Shown here: positions 26,704-36,132 of the stretch, in pieces
Position numbering within the stretch: position 1 is the stretch's first letter
Layout: every line of letters starts with the position of its first letter
Source of the DNA: Planctomycetota bacterium
GTDB lineage: Bacteria > Planctomycetota > UBA1135
NCBI GenBank assembly: GCA_024229395.1
Contig: JAAESM010000050.1
Location: 376,758-440,757, forward strand
DNA length: 64,000 nt
Direction: 5' to 3'
Translations under genes and position numbers: made by a program
Notes under the pieces: model-generated
What the model saw: only the letters and a program-made list of their open reading frames with translations
Told to the model about the DNA's origin: nothing
Databases searched by the model: none

Positions 26704-29004
26704 TCAGTCTACCCGAACAACGGCTATTGCGAGCTTTCTACGCTGACGACGTCGTTGTAGCCATGCTCCGCCGAACAACAGCATCCAGCCTGGAACTTCC
26801 ACGCGCCAATCGTTCATGCCGCTTTGGTCCAAGCGCGCGGAGCATCCGCCACCGCCACCGCCGCCGGCGCCCAAGGATGCCCCCGAACCGCCAGCACTGC
26901 CGTCGCTCTCGAAGGTGTATCCGGTGACCATGGCTGCTTGCCCGGTTTCGGTCGTAACCAAGATTCCGTAACTACCGGCGTTGGAGTTCAAGCGCGTGCG
27001 CGAGCGAACTTCGCCCTTGTTAATCGAGTTCAGCGCGTTGCCGAGCTTGCCGCCCTGGCCGCTGACCGGATCCACACCAAAGCGCACCGAAGCGATGTTC
27101 TTGAGGTTGCTTCCGTAGATGCGCACCAAAGTTCCGCCGCCTTTCGGGCCTTGACCAGGAGTGAAGGAAGTGATCTTCGGATCCTTGTCGGTCACATAAG
27201 TGAATACGTTATTCACCACGCGGTCCGGCGAGTTGAGGTTGCGCAGGATCATGTTGACCTGGCCCGCTGCGTGCGCTGGAGTGGTGACCTGCAAGATCGT
27301 CGAAGTCTTATAAGTCACATTGCCGACTTCGCCGTCGAACAGCACTTGGGTCTGTGGGCTGAAGTTATCACCCACAATGTAGACCTTGGTTCCACCATCG
27401 ATATTGCCGACCTTCGGCAGCATCGAAGTGTAGACCGCAGTGCCTTGGTAAGTGAACGCGCTGTCGCTGGTCACTTGTTGACCATCGCCGTTATGCACAG
27501 CCACATCCACAATGCCAGCGGCCACTGCTGGAGTGGTCACAGTCAAAGTCGTGGAGTTGACGAAGCTCACCGTTTCCGCCTCTAATCCGCCAAACAACAC
27601 ATAAGCGCCGTTTTGGAAGTTGGTGCCTGTGATGGTGACTTCTTCGCCACCTGCGATCGAACCGGTGGTCGTATCCAAACCAACAATGGTCGGTGGATCC
27701 AAAACCACTTCGATGATGCCACTGGCCACATCGAAATCGCCACCGGAATGGCGGATGTAAAGATCGTAAGAACCTAGGTCGGCAACACCATTCACCGTCA
27801 CCGTAGCGCGCACGAAACTGGAGGCGCTGGTCACGTTGCTGATGCTGATGTTCGGGCTCTTCGAAATCACGTCCATCTGGTCGGCCACAAAGTTACTGCC
27901 GAAGATGGTCACCATGACGGCATCCCCTCGGCGCGTGATCACCGCCGCGTTGGCGCTGTCCTTCATGGCAATGTCGGCATCCATGTACACCGTGCCGGCT
28001 GCGGTCTCATTGCCTTGCGTCACGTTGAAGCTGGTCGGCACGTTGAAGCTGCCATAAAAGTCCGCTGCGAAATCGGTGTCGACCGGCGAGTTGCCAGTCA
28101 AGTTGCCCGACGTCATTCCGCCTTCCAACGGCGTCACGTGCAACCAATAACTACCCGCTGGCACACCACGAATGGTGAAGGCGCCAGTCGAAGTGGTTGC
28201 CGCCATGCCAATCAAGCGGCCGTCGGCAGACGAGATGGCGCTGACGATCGCGCCGCGAATCACGCTGTTATCGCTGTCACGACGCACGCTCCCGGTTAGA
28301 CGCGATTGCGAACCACTCGGTGCCACGGCGATCGCGCCGGAGCGGTCATCGGTGGTCAGCGAACGGTGCAGCCATTGACGGCTGCTCACATAAGGCCACA
28401 GAGTACCGCTAATCTGCGGCGAGTGGTCTAGGCCAATGAAGTGGCCGATCTCGTGCGACAAGACATCTTGCACATCGAAAGTGCCTGCGCTGCCGTCGGT
28501 CGAGAAGTCGTACTGACTGCCGTTGAAAAGGATGTCCGCATCGAGGATGTTGCCACTTCCGGTATCGAAAGAGATCGGCGTGATGGCCACGATGCCACTG
28601 CCGTTCGGGAAATAACCCGAGGTGTTGTTCTCGTCGAAGGCAACGATGTGCGAGCTGGCGCCTGGTGCCACATCATTGGTGTCAGCACCGCGCGTGAAGG
28701 CGATGTTGGAACCGGAGATGTCTTCCCATGCCTGGAAACCATGCTCGATCGCTGCGATGTGGCTGTCGTCGGTGATGTTGTCCGATCCGTTGGCGTTGAG
28801 TCGCCAGTTAAGCGATGGGTTGGCCCATTGCAGGGATTTGCCATTGATCTGGATGCGGACGTATGCGTCGGCGGCCCCAAAGCCAACCGCGAATGCAAGT
28901 AAAACCGCCGCGCCACGCAACCATTTGCGTGGGCGGCGGTCAGCGTAGTCCAGTTCAGCTTTGGCGCTGGACTTCGGCGAAGATTTCGGTGATGTATCGG
29001 TCAT
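26704..29004 (-). CDS. Matrixin-type zinc metalloprotease with TIG repeats and C-terminal sorting signal
   Basis: A 766-residue surface protein from ATG 29004 (a GTG at 29028 is possible). A signal anchor at about 28-47 is followed by a matrixin domain with the zinc motif HEIGHFIGLDH (184-194), a carboxypeptidase-regulatory-like beta domain, and at least three IPT/TIG immunoglobulin-like repeats (for example GGEEVTITGTNF, GGTKVYIVGDNF, GGGTLVRIYGSNL). The end is tripartite: a Gly-rich run with Cys (GGGGGGGCSA), a short hydrophobic helix (VPGWMLLFGGAWL) and an Arg-rich tail, like MYXO-CTERM/GlyGly-CTERM sorting signals. It overlaps the upstream small secreted protein gene by 50 bases. Confidence 0.85.
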   Translation of the reverse strand: MTDTSPKSSPKSSAKAELDYADRRPRKWLRGAAVLLAFAVGFGAADAYVRIQINGKSLQWANPSLNWRLNANGSDNITDDSHIAAIEHGFQAWEDISGSNIAFTRGADTNDVAPGASSHIVAFDENNTSGYFPNGSGIVAITPISFDTGSGNILDADILFNGSQYDFSTDGSAGTFDVQDVLSHEIGHFIGLDHSPQISGTLWPYVSSRQWLHRSLTTDDRSGAIAVAPSGSQSRLTGSVRRDSDNSVIRGAIVSAISSADGRLIGMAATTSTGAFTIRGVPAGSYWLHVTPLEGGMTSGNLTGNSPVDTDFAADFYGSFNVPTSFNVTQGNETAAGTVYMDADIAMKDSANAAVITRRGDAVMVTIFGSNFVADQMDVISKSPNISISNVTSASSFVRATVTVNGVADLGSYDLYIRHSGGDFDVASGIIEVVLDPPTIVGLDTTTGSIAGGEEVTITGTNFQNGAYVLFGGLEAETVSFVNSTTLTVTTPAVAAGIVDVAVHNGDGQQVTSDSAFTYQGTAVYTSMLPKVGNIDGGTKVYIVGDNFSPQTQVLFDGEVGNVTYKTSTILQVTTPAHAAGQVNMILRNLNSPDRVVNNVFTYVTDKDPKITSFTPGQGPKGGGTLVRIYGSNLKNIASVRFGVDPVSGQGGKLGNALNSINKGEVRSRTRLNSNAGSYGILVTTETGQAAMVTGYTFESDGSAGGSGASLGAGGGGGGGCSARLDQSGMNDWRVEVPGWMLLFGGAWLQRRRQRRKLAIAVVRVD

Positions 29005-29488
29005 AGTCTTGAATCTCAACCTGTCCACCTTCGTGATCTCGGCGAATCACCTGCGACTCTCCGGCGACCGTGGAGGGCAGAACCTTTACGGCTCCGCTTT
29101 CCAGGCCGACCGGCATGCGCCATTGATTTGCGTCCGATGCTTGACTGAGGAACAGAATGCTGCGATCCCCGACACGAAGGTCGGGCATTCCCGGCAGGAC
29201 TAAACCCCTGCCAGCAACCTCACCCCCAGGCATTCGAATTTCCTGGATCGAGGTCATTGTTCCTTTTATCGGAGTGAGCGTCGAAAAACTGTACCGTGTT
29301 TCAATGCCGCCATCGGCCAACATTGCCGACTCAGCGGACAGGACTTCGACTTCGCAAATACGCTCGGCACCGGCGACGAGGTCGCTCAGTTCCGCTTTCG
29401 CTTCACAAACGGAGGATGCGCCGACCGATCCCAGAGCAATACTGGAAACAATGCCGACAATGGCTGCACAGAAGATGGGGTGTTTCAT
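28955..29488 (-). CDS. Small secreted protein paired with matrixin
   Basis: A 177-residue protein with a signal peptide (MKHPIFCAAIVGIVSSIALGSVGASS). The mature part (LSDLVAGAERICEVEV ... MPGGEVAGRG ... VGDRSILFLSQ) matches a pattern I recall from uncharacterised secreted proteins of myxobacteria and planctomycetes that are often encoded beside matrixin-like proteases. Its 3' end overlaps the protease gene by about 50 bases, so expression is coupled. The ATG at 29488 is chosen because it puts the signal peptide first; the longer frame from 29563 does not. Function unknown; an inhibitor or chaperone of the protease is one possibility. Confidence 0.6.
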   Translation of the reverse strand: MKHPIFCAAIVGIVSSIALGSVGASSVCEAKAELSDLVAGAERICEVEVLSAESAMLADGGIETRYSFSTLTPIKGTMTSIQEIRMPGGEVAGRGLVLPGMPDLRVGDRSILFLSQASDANQWRMPVGLESGAVKVLPSTVAGESQVIRRDHEGGQVEIQDYDRYITEIFAEVQRQS

Positions 29489-29584
29489 GACGCCCCATTT
29501 GCGTCGGCAAATCAGAGCTCTTAAGGAAGTTGCTGATATTTTTTGCGCAACACCCCAAAGCAATGGTGGCCCCTAGCGCAGGGC

Positions 29585-30649
29585 TCAGAAACTGAAGTCT
29601 TCCTCAGCTTCGGCTTCGCCAGACATGTTCTTCATGGATTGCAGCTGCATTTCCACGAGGTTTTCCAAAACCGGCTGAAAATCATCGAATGGCTTGTCCA
29701 GGTCCATGATCTTGTCCTGGGAAGGCATGATAATGGCGGGTGGATTCGGTTCGATCAGCATCTTGGCGATGCTCATCTCCATCTTCATCTTCATATTCCC
29801 TCCACTCCCTGGCCCGCTAGCTAGGAGTTGGTCCATAGGAATATCCACATTCATGAAGATTTCCAGGCCTTCTCCAGTGTGACGATCGGCAACGATATTG
29901 AACTGCATTTGCTTCAACATCTCCACACCGGGATCCCCCTCCAACTTGCCCAAATACGGCTCTAGGGCCTCTTCTCGCATGGCGAAGGTCATGTGTACCT
30001 GATCGCCATCCATCCTCCAGCTCACCACCTCCTGCATAGGATTGTCGACGTAGGCCTTCAGCATATTGGCGGGGTGAAAGATCTCTAGCGCACTGTCGTA
30101 GTCCATCCACTTCATCGCATCTTCAAGACCATTTAATCGCATTGATTCGTCTGTGAACCTGGACCACATGGCAGACAGCAGATCCACGCGGCTGGCAGAA
30201 AGCTGGAAGGCGGTTGGAATCCCTATCGGGAAGGTATCCAAGAGCGCTTCATTGGGCGACAACAGCAGACGGAATCCATTGGTATCCAGCGCAATCTGAA
30301 AGCCGAGCTCGATCGTGTCTGGAACCTCTTCAAGATTGATATCCATGCCGATATTCCCCCATCCCAAAAGGGAGTGATCGGCCTGGGCAATGAGATTGAT
30401 CCCGCTCTCGACCTTGGCGACCCGATCCACATTCATGGAAGGTACCTTCTCGACCATCTCAACGGTGAAATCCCAACTGATCTGAACGGGGAATTCGGCT
30501 TCGAAATCGATCTGATCGGCCCATTGTTCGAAGGCTTCCTGGGCGGCAGGGCCGACGGCTTGTGTGGGCAGCGCCGCATCTTGGCATGAACAAAGGCCAA
30601 TGGCTGCAAGAGTAGAGGCGAATAAGGAACTTGGAATATGCATGTTCAT
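29585..30649 (-). CDS. Hypothetical lipoprotein
   Basis: A 354-residue protein with a lipoprotein-like signal (SSLFASTLAAIGLCSC, lipidated Cys about 22). The mature part is acidic, with many alternating hydrophobic/polar stretches suggesting beta structure and an amphipathic Met-rich end (NMKMKMEMSIAKM). It ends in an acidic EAEAEEDFSF tail. I do not recognise a family; a LolA/LppX-like lipid-binding fold is conceivable but unsupported. It is divergent from the gene at 30736 and follows the small matrixin-linked gene's upstream region on the same strand. The start could be the first or third codon (30649 or 30643). Confidence 0.6.
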   Translation of the reverse strand: MNMHIPSSLFASTLAAIGLCSCQDAALPTQAVGPAAQEAFEQWADQIDFEAEFPVQISWDFTVEMVEKVPSMNVDRVAKVESGINLIAQADHSLLGWGNIGMDINLEEVPDTIELGFQIALDTNGFRLLLSPNEALLDTFPIGIPTAFQLSASRVDLLSAMWSRFTDESMRLNGLEDAMKWMDYDSALEIFHPANMLKAYVDNPMQEVVSWRMDGDQVHMTFAMREEALEPYLGKLEGDPGVEMLKQMQFNIVADRHTGEGLEIFMNVDIPMDQLLASGPGSGGNMKMKMEMSIAKMLIEPNPPAIIMPSQDKIMDLDKPFDDFQPVLENLVEMQLQSMKNMSGEAEAEEDFSF

Positions 30650-30735
30650 GATTCCAAATCATATCCGCACAAGTAAATATCCCCAAATCGAGGAAGCTAC
30701 AATCTTCGGCCCGAAAACGCCGATAGGGCTTAGGA
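30650..30735. promoter_or_regulatory. Divergent intergenic region with -10-like element
   Basis: An AT-richer 86-base gap separates divergent genes. TACAAT (30698-30703) is a good -10 for the rightward polysaccharide operon, but no convincing -35 box stands 16-18 bases before it. It is the most likely promoter area of the ten-gene unit that follows. Confidence 0.3.
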
Positions 30736-31557
30736 ATGCGGAAAATACCCTGGTCCCTGACCTTCGTGTCGGCGTCGTTTGTGGCGCTAGGCGCGCTGGT
30801 CCTATTACCACAACCTCAGGTCGTGGGCACGTTGCCTGCTACCCCAAGCGAACAGCTTACGGAGCCAACCACACCTGCAAAGGACTGGCAACCGGTGATC
30901 TCCAAGACCGTCGTGCAAGCGGCAAAGCCGCAGGTTCTGAGGTTGGAGTTGCAGGTCGTCGACCAAGACGGCGTGCCGATTCCAGCGGTGCAGATCAGCT
31001 GTGATCACCTGACTGCCTTCAGCATTGGCCACATCTTCGATGAGCAGACCGATGCGCAGGGTGGCTTCACCAGTGTGGAGTTAGTCCATGGCACCTATGA
31101 GTTGGAGCTCCACCACCCACAGTTCCTCGCTACGGAAACCATCGAGCTGCATCTTCCCGAAGACGCGGGCAAACTGCAGCGGCTGCAATTGATTCGCGGC
31201 TGCGTCGTCGAAGGTCAACTCTTCGGCGGCGATGGCATCCCACGCAACTACGGTTCCTTGATGCTAAAAAGGCATGGCGAGGAACAAGTTTATGAGGCAA
31301 AACCCGATGCTGAGGGTGGCTTTCGCTTTCCAGCAGTGAAGGAAGGCCAGTGGGAGGTTTCGTGGTACACCAATAAACAGTTGGTGCAGGATCCGCGTTT
31401 GTCTCACACATTGCTTTGCCGAACGGGGCAAAGTTCGAAGCTGCAAATCACAATTCCCACCCCCGATTTGCGCGCCTTGAACGGCAGCGAAACGATGGAT
31501 GTCGGTATTCAAGAACTACCCGACCTGAACACCGTCTCCCCCGCCTCAGAACTCTAG
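30736..31557 (+). CDS. Membrane-anchored protein with carboxypeptidase-regulatory-like domain
   Basis: A 273-residue protein with one N-terminal signal anchor (LTFVSASFVALGALVLLP) and an extracytoplasmic part containing prealbumin-like beta repeats: LELQVVDQDGVPIPAVQI and GCVVEGQLFGGDGIPRNYG. These resemble carboxypeptidase regulatory or CNA-B-type domains used for adhesion or scaffolding. It opens the rightward operon six bases ahead of a sulfotransferase gene. No catalytic motif is visible and its role is unknown. Confidence 0.6.
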   Translation: MRKIPWSLTFVSASFVALGALVLLPQPQVVGTLPATPSEQLTEPTTPAKDWQPVISKTVVQAAKPQVLRLELQVVDQDGVPIPAVQISCDHLTAFSIGHIFDEQTDAQGGFTSVELVHGTYELELHHPQFLATETIELHLPEDAGKLQRLQLIRGCVVEGQLFGGDGIPRNYGSLMLKRHGEEQVYEAKPDAEGGFRFPAVKEGQWEVSWYTNKQLVQDPRLSHTLLCRTGQSSKLQITIPTPDLRALNGSETMDVGIQELPDLNTVSPASEL

Positions 31558-31563
31558 AATCCG

Positions 31564-32544
31564 ATGATGGCCGAAGCTCCTCTCCATACTTCCATGGATG
31601 AATCCTCCTTCCAAGAACCCTTCTTCTTGGTCGGCGCGGAACGCTCAGGCACTACTTTGCTGCGTTTGATGATCGATCATCATCCGCTGATTCGTTTTCG
31701 CTTCGAATCGAACTTCCTGGTCGATTATTTGACCTCTGCTGGCGGCGATCCCGATCCCGCCGAACTGGAGAAGAAGTTGGCGATCGACCGCGGCGCACGC
31801 CTGCACGGCTTCAAGGTTGGCGAAGGCCTTGGTTATAAGGAAGGTGTACGTCAGTTCCTTTTCCACGACGCCCATCAACAAGGCAAGTCAGTCTTCGGCG
31901 CCGCCTTGCACCGACGTTTCGCCGACATCTTGCATATCTTCCCGAACGCCCGCTTCTTGAATCTCGTGCGTGATCCGCGCGACGTCGCGCCGTCGGTGAT
32001 TGCAATGGGTTGGTCCGGCAATACTTGGCATGCATCGAAGCTATGGATCAACGCCCAACAAGAGGCTCAAAGATTATGCGACAGCTTGCCGTCGGATCGT
32101 TGGCATACGCTGCGTTTCGAGGATCTGGTCTGTAAGCCTGAAGAGACTCTGACTGCGGTCAGTGAGTTCCTCGGCTGCAAGTTTGACCCGGCAATGTTGA
32201 GCTATCCAGAAGACACTACCTATCCTGCGCCGGATGCCTCGGCGTCGCAACGCTGGCGCAAGAAAATGCCAACCAAAGATGTGCAACTCGTGGAAGCCTG
32301 CGTTGGTGAATGGCTGCAAAAGGCCGGATACGAGCCCTCTGGGGAGTCTCCGCGCCAAGTCAGTAACCTGCAGCAATCGCTGCTCAACATCCAGAACCGC
32401 TTCGGCCGCTTCCGTTTCCGCACCCGCCGTTTCGGTTTCTTCACCGTGGTTGGCTTCGCATTGAGCTCGCGCCTAGGCATGCATAAGACTGCCAACCGTT
32501 TGCAGCTGAAGATGCAAGCCCACGAAAACTCCTTACTGCGTTGA
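31564..32544 (+). CDS. Sulfotransferase
   Basis: A 326-residue PAPS-dependent sulfotransferase-fold enzyme. The 5'-phosphosulfate-binding loop is FLVGAERSGTTLLRLMI (about 21-37) and the 3'-phosphate-binding segment is LVRDPRDVAPSVIAMGW. Such enzymes sulfate carbohydrates or other acceptors. Location at the head of a rhamnose/glycosyltransferase operon suggests the acceptor is the polysaccharide or a lipid-linked precursor. Start codons at 31564, 31567 and 31594 are all possible; the first is listed. Confidence 0.88.
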   Translation: MMAEAPLHTSMDESSFQEPFFLVGAERSGTTLLRLMIDHHPLIRFRFESNFLVDYLTSAGGDPDPAELEKKLAIDRGARLHGFKVGEGLGYKEGVRQFLFHDAHQQGKSVFGAALHRRFADILHIFPNARFLNLVRDPRDVAPSVIAMGWSGNTWHASKLWINAQQEAQRLCDSLPSDRWHTLRFEDLVCKPEETLTAVSEFLGCKFDPAMLSYPEDTTYPAPDASASQRWRKKMPTKDVQLVEACVGEWLQKAGYEPSGESPRQVSNLQQSLLNIQNRFGRFRFRTRRFGFFTVVGFALSSRLGMHKTANRLQLKMQAHENSLLR

Positions 32545-32550
32545 TTGAGC

Positions 32551-33267
32551 ATGACGAATCTATTCAACGCAATCGGCAACCGTTGGCTTCGCCACAACAA
32601 CCCGCGCACGCTTTGTCCGCCGGGCATGCCAGAAGCTGGCAAAGGCCCAAAGCGACCGTTGATCATGGTGCCGACCTTGATGCGTTCGGGAACGCACATC
32701 CTGATCGACCTGATCCTGAACAACTTCCCGGCCTACCAAGGTAAACCGCTCTACGTGGACTTGGATTTGGTCATGCGCCACCCGCAACGCGAAGAGATGC
32801 TGGCAGCAATGATGGAAGTTGGTGGTTTCGTGGTCAAGACCCACTACCCGCAACTGATCGTCAAGGAGCCGGATCTGGAGGTCGTTCAACAAGTGGCGGA
32901 CCAGTCCATCATCATCTCCACCCGTCGAGACAGTGACTTAGTCCTTAAGTCGATGATGCGCTTCCCGGAATTATCCAAGCGTTTCGGCGATGAAGCCACC
33001 ATCGTGGCTGGTATCGAGCGTTTCTATGAGTTCTGGCAAAGCCGCAACCCAACGGTCTTCCCTTTCGAGCAACTGCTGGAGAACGCTGAGGTGCCGAACA
33101 TTGTGCAGGAGATCGCCTCGGTGATCGATTGCCCGGCACGCTCTAAGGTGGTCACACCACCCGACAAGGCCTCGTATCTGCGCGTTTGCGCGGTCAAGGT
33201 CATGACTCGCGTCTTGGGCCATAAGTCTCCCGTCATCAACACCACCATCCAATTCGCGCGCAAGTAA
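32551..33267 (+). CDS. Sulfotransferase-fold protein
   Basis: A 238-residue protein from ATG 32551 (a TTG two codons earlier directly follows the previous stop). The P-loop-like segment MVPTLMRSGTHILIDLI and a later STRRDSDLVLKSMMRF correspond to the phosphosulfate- and 3'-phosphate-binding elements of sulfotransferases, but it is short and divergent. It may be a sulfotransferase with another acceptor position or a degenerate paralogue. It lies between a clear sulfotransferase gene and the rhamnose genes, transcribed together with them. Confidence 0.65.
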   Translation: MTNLFNAIGNRWLRHNNPRTLCPPGMPEAGKGPKRPLIMVPTLMRSGTHILIDLILNNFPAYQGKPLYVDLDLVMRHPQREEMLAAMMEVGGFVVKTHYPQLIVKEPDLEVVQQVADQSIIISTRRDSDLVLKSMMRFPELSKRFGDEATIVAGIERFYEFWQSRNPTVFPFEQLLENAEVPNIVQEIASVIDCPARSKVVTPPDKASYLRVCAVKVMTRVLGHKSPVINTTIQFARK

Positions 33268-33287
33268 TCGCTGCGCATCACACCACC

Positions 33288-34184
33288 ATGCCTGAACAAA
33301 AACGATTCCTCGTCACCGGCCGCAACGGCCAGTTGGGGCATGAATGTGGTTTGATTGCACCGCAAGGTTACGACTTGGTGCGTGTCGGTCGCGAAGAGAT
33401 GGACTTGTCGGATCATGCGCAGATCGCCAAGGTCATACGCGAAGTCCAACCCAGTTTCATTCTGCATGGCGCAGCGTGGACTGCCGTCGACCTTGCCGAA
33501 GAAAAGGAACAGGAAGCCTTCGCCATCAACGCAACGGCCGCCGAAGTTATGGCCAGCTGTGCGGCTGAGATCGATGCGCGTTTGGCGTTTGTGTCGACCG
33601 ATTACGTCTTCTCCGGTGAAGGCGATGCACCCTGGCGCGAAGACGACCCCGTCGCCCCTCTGAACGCCTACGGCCGCAGCAAGTTGGCCGGCGAACAGGC
33701 GGTGCTTGGAATCCTTGGTGAGCGCGGTCATGTGGTCCGCACCTCGTGGGTCTACGGCCGACGTGGCAACAACTTCGTGCGCACCATGTTGCGCTTCATG
33801 GAACAAGGTCGTGCTCTAAAGGTGGTCGATGATCAACTCGGCTCCCCGACTTGGGCCGGCGGCTTGGCTGTAGCTTTGATCGCTCTTGGCCTTGGGGAGA
33901 ACGCGCCATCGATCCTGCATTACACCGACGGCGGCATCATCAGCTGGTGCGATTTTGCACAGGAAATCCGCGCCTGCGGAATCCGCAATGGATTGGCCTT
34001 GGAGGAATCTAGCGTCAACCCTTGCCCTAGTACCGAATACCCCACTCCGGCGGCGCGCCCGTCATGGAGTCCGATGCATTTCTCCAGTGCCTGGGAAGGC
34101 CTGGGTATCACTCAATCCACTTGGCAAGACGCACTGCAACTCGCGTTGCCACTTCTACTTAGAGAAAACGATAAAGTAACGTGA
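33288..34184 (+). CDS. rfbD: dTDP-4-dehydrorhamnose reductase
   Basis: A 298-residue extended SDR enzyme that catalyses the last step to dTDP-L-rhamnose. It has the nucleotide-binding GRNGQLGHE near the N-terminus, the family segment STDYVFSGEG and the catalytic YGRSKLAGE (YxxxK). The four rhamnose genes here are in the order D-B-A-C with 1-10 base overlaps. Its TGA overlaps the ATG of rfbB by one base. Confidence 0.95.
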   Translation: MPEQKRFLVTGRNGQLGHECGLIAPQGYDLVRVGREEMDLSDHAQIAKVIREVQPSFILHGAAWTAVDLAEEKEQEAFAINATAAEVMASCAAEIDARLAFVSTDYVFSGEGDAPWREDDPVAPLNAYGRSKLAGEQAVLGILGERGHVVRTSWVYGRRGNNFVRTMLRFMEQGRALKVVDDQLGSPTWAGGLAVALIALGLGENAPSILHYTDGGIISWCDFAQEIRACGIRNGLALEESSVNPCPSTEYPTPAARPSWSPMHFSSAWEGLGITQSTWQDALQLALPLLLRENDKVT

Positions 34185-35257
34185 TGAACTCACCTCGCCG
34201 TGTTTTGGTGACCGGGGGAGCTGGTTTTATTGGATCCTCCGTGGTCCGACACCTGCTCGAAGACCCCGATGTCGAAGTGCTGAACTTCGACTCGCTCACA
34301 TATGCGGCCAACCTGCTTTCGCTGCAGTGTTGCGCCGACAATCCGCACTATCGTTTTCAGCGCGGAGACATCTGTGACCTTGAGGCTGTGCAACAAGCCT
34401 TCACGGAGTTCCACCCGACGCACATCCTGCATTTGGCCGCCGAGTCTCATGTCGACCGTTCGCTGACTGGCCCCGAGGCTTTCATCAAGACCAACGTGCT
34501 TGGCACGGGTGTGATGCTGCAAGTCGCACGCGATTACTTTGATAGGTTGTCGAGTGAAGAACGCGAGAACTTCCGCTTCTTACATGTCTCCACCGACGAG
34601 GTCTTCGGCAGCCTTGGCGATGAAGGTCAGTTCCAACCGGACACGCCTTATGATCCAAGCTCTCCTTACTCGGCATCGAAAGCAGGGTCGGATCACCTGG
34701 TGCGCGCATGGGGACGTTCCTTCGGCCTGCCGGTGTTGATCACCAACTGCTCGAACAACTACGGTCCGTGCCAGTTCCCCGAGAAGCTCATCCCATTGAT
34801 GATCCTCAACGCCAAGGAAGGCATTAAGTTGCCGGTCTATGGCAAGGGTGACAACGTCCGCGATTGGCTTTACGTCGAAGATCACGCACGCGCGATCTGG
34901 TCGGTGGCGCAGAACGGCAAGGTTGGCGGCACTTACTTGGTGGGTGGTGAAGAAGAACACACCAACTTGGATGTGGTCGAGACCATCTGCAATATCTTGG
35001 ATGAGGAAATCCCGCATGCAGAGATCAAGGATCGTAAGAGCCTGATCGAATTCGTGACGGACCGTCCAGGTCATGATTTCCGCTACGCCATCGACAGTAG
35101 TGCCACCTGCAAGGAGCTCGGATGGGCACCGCAGGAGAGTTTCGAGACTGGTTTACGTCGGACGATTCGTTGGTATCTGGAAAACGATGCATGGCTGGAG
35201 TCGATCCGCAGCGGTGCATACCGCGAATGGATGGAGGAGAACTACGCATGGCGCTAA
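34184..35257 (+). CDS. rfbB: dTDP-glucose 4,6-dehydratase
   Basis: A 357-residue SDR dehydratase converting dTDP-glucose to dTDP-4-keto-6-deoxyglucose. It shows the Rossmann motif [26 protein letters not shown], the catalytic [12 protein letters not shown] and family segments [15 protein letters not shown] and [11 protein letters not shown]. The ATG at 34184 overlaps the rfbD stop by one base; a GTG at 34181 immediately precedes it and is less likely. Confidence 0.97.
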   Translation: MNSPRRVLVTGGAGFIGSSVVRHLLEDPDVEVLNFDSLTYAANLLSLQCCADNPHYRFQRGDICDLEAVQQAFTEFHPTHILHLAAESHVDRSLTGPEAFIKTNVLGTGVMLQVARDYFDRLSSEERENFRFLHVSTDEVFGSLGDEGQFQPDTPYDPSSPYSASKAGSDHLVRAWGRSFGLPVLITNCSNNYGPCQFPEKLIPLMILNAKEGIKLPVYGKGDNVRDWLYVEDHARAIWSVAQNGKVGGTYLVGGEEEHTNLDVVETICNILDEEIPHAEIKDRKSLIEFVTDRPGHDFRYAIDSSATCKELGWAPQESFETGLRRTIRWYLENDAWLESIRSGAYREWMEENYAWR

Positions 35258-36132
35258 ATCGCAAAGGCATCATCCTGGCCGGTGGATCCGGCACACGCTT
35301 GCACCCCATCACCCGCGCGGTCTCCAAGCAGCTGCTGCCGGTGTACGACAAGCCAATGGTCTACTACCCATTGAGCGTGTTGATGCTGGCCGGCATCAAA
35401 GATGTGTTGATCATCTCCACGCCGCATGACACGCCGCGTTTCCGGGATCTACTCGGCGACGGCAAGCGTTGGGGCTTGGACATCCAATACGCAGTGCAGG
35501 AAAGCCCCGACGGTCTGGCGCAAGCCTTCCTGATCGGCGAGGAGTTCCTCGACGGCGCACCGAGTGCCTTGGTCCTTGGCGACAACATCTTCTTCGGTCA
35601 AGGATTCTCATCGGAGTTGCGCGCTGCCTCGGAACAGGAACATGGTGCACGCGTATTCGCTTATCACGTGCAAGATCCTGAGCGTTACGGCATTGCCGAG
35701 TTCGACGACACCGGCAAAGTCTTGAGCATTGAAGAGAAGCCAGAGCATCCGCGCTCGAACTTCGCTGTGACGGGCTTGTACTTCTATGACGAACGCGCCG
35801 TCGAGTTCACCAAAGGCTTGAAGCCGAGTCCGCGTGGCGAACTGGAGATTACCGACCTCAACAAGTTGTATCTGGAAGATGAATCTCTTCAGGTCTGCAC
35901 CTTGGGGCGTGGCTTCGCGTGGCTGGACACAGGCACCTATGACTCCTTGCTGGAGGCCGGTTCCTTTGTGCAAACGGTCGAAAAACGTCAAGGCATGAAG
36001 ATCGCTTGCCCAGAAGAAATCGCCTGGCGCATGGGCTTCATCGATGACGAACAACTGAAGACGCTCGCTGCTGAATTGAAGAATAGCGGCTACGGGGACT
36101 ACCTATTGGGCATTTTGGAGGATGAGTCATGA
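35248..36132 (+). CDS. rfbA: Glucose-1-phosphate thymidylyltransferase
   Basis: A 294-residue nucleotidyltransferase that makes dTDP-glucose, the first step of the rhamnose pathway. The N-terminus [20 protein letters not shown] carries the activating signature, followed by [22 protein letters not shown] and [11 protein letters not shown]. The start at 35248 overlaps the rfbB end by ten bases; an open frame from 35122 inside rfbB is not needed. Its stop overlaps rfbC by four bases. Confidence 0.97.
   Translation: MALNRKGIILAGGSGTRLHPITRAVSKQLLPVYDKPMVYYPLSVLMLAGIKDVLIISTPHDTPRFRDLLGDGKRWGLDIQYAVQESPDGLAQAFLIGEEFLDGAPSALVLGDNIFFGQGFSSELRAASEQEHGARVFAYHVQDPERYGIAEFDDTGKVLSIEEKPEHPRSNFAVTGLYFYDERAVEFTKGLKPSPRGELEITDLNKLYLEDESLQVCTLGRGFAWLDTGTYDSLLEAGSFVQTVEKRQGMKIACPEEIAWRMGFIDDEQLKTLAAELKNSGYGDYLLGILEDES

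Noticed and set aside
33024-33806. A 260-residue minus-strand open frame
   Set aside because: It is antisense to the sulfotransferase-fold gene and rfbD, both supported by strong family motifs.
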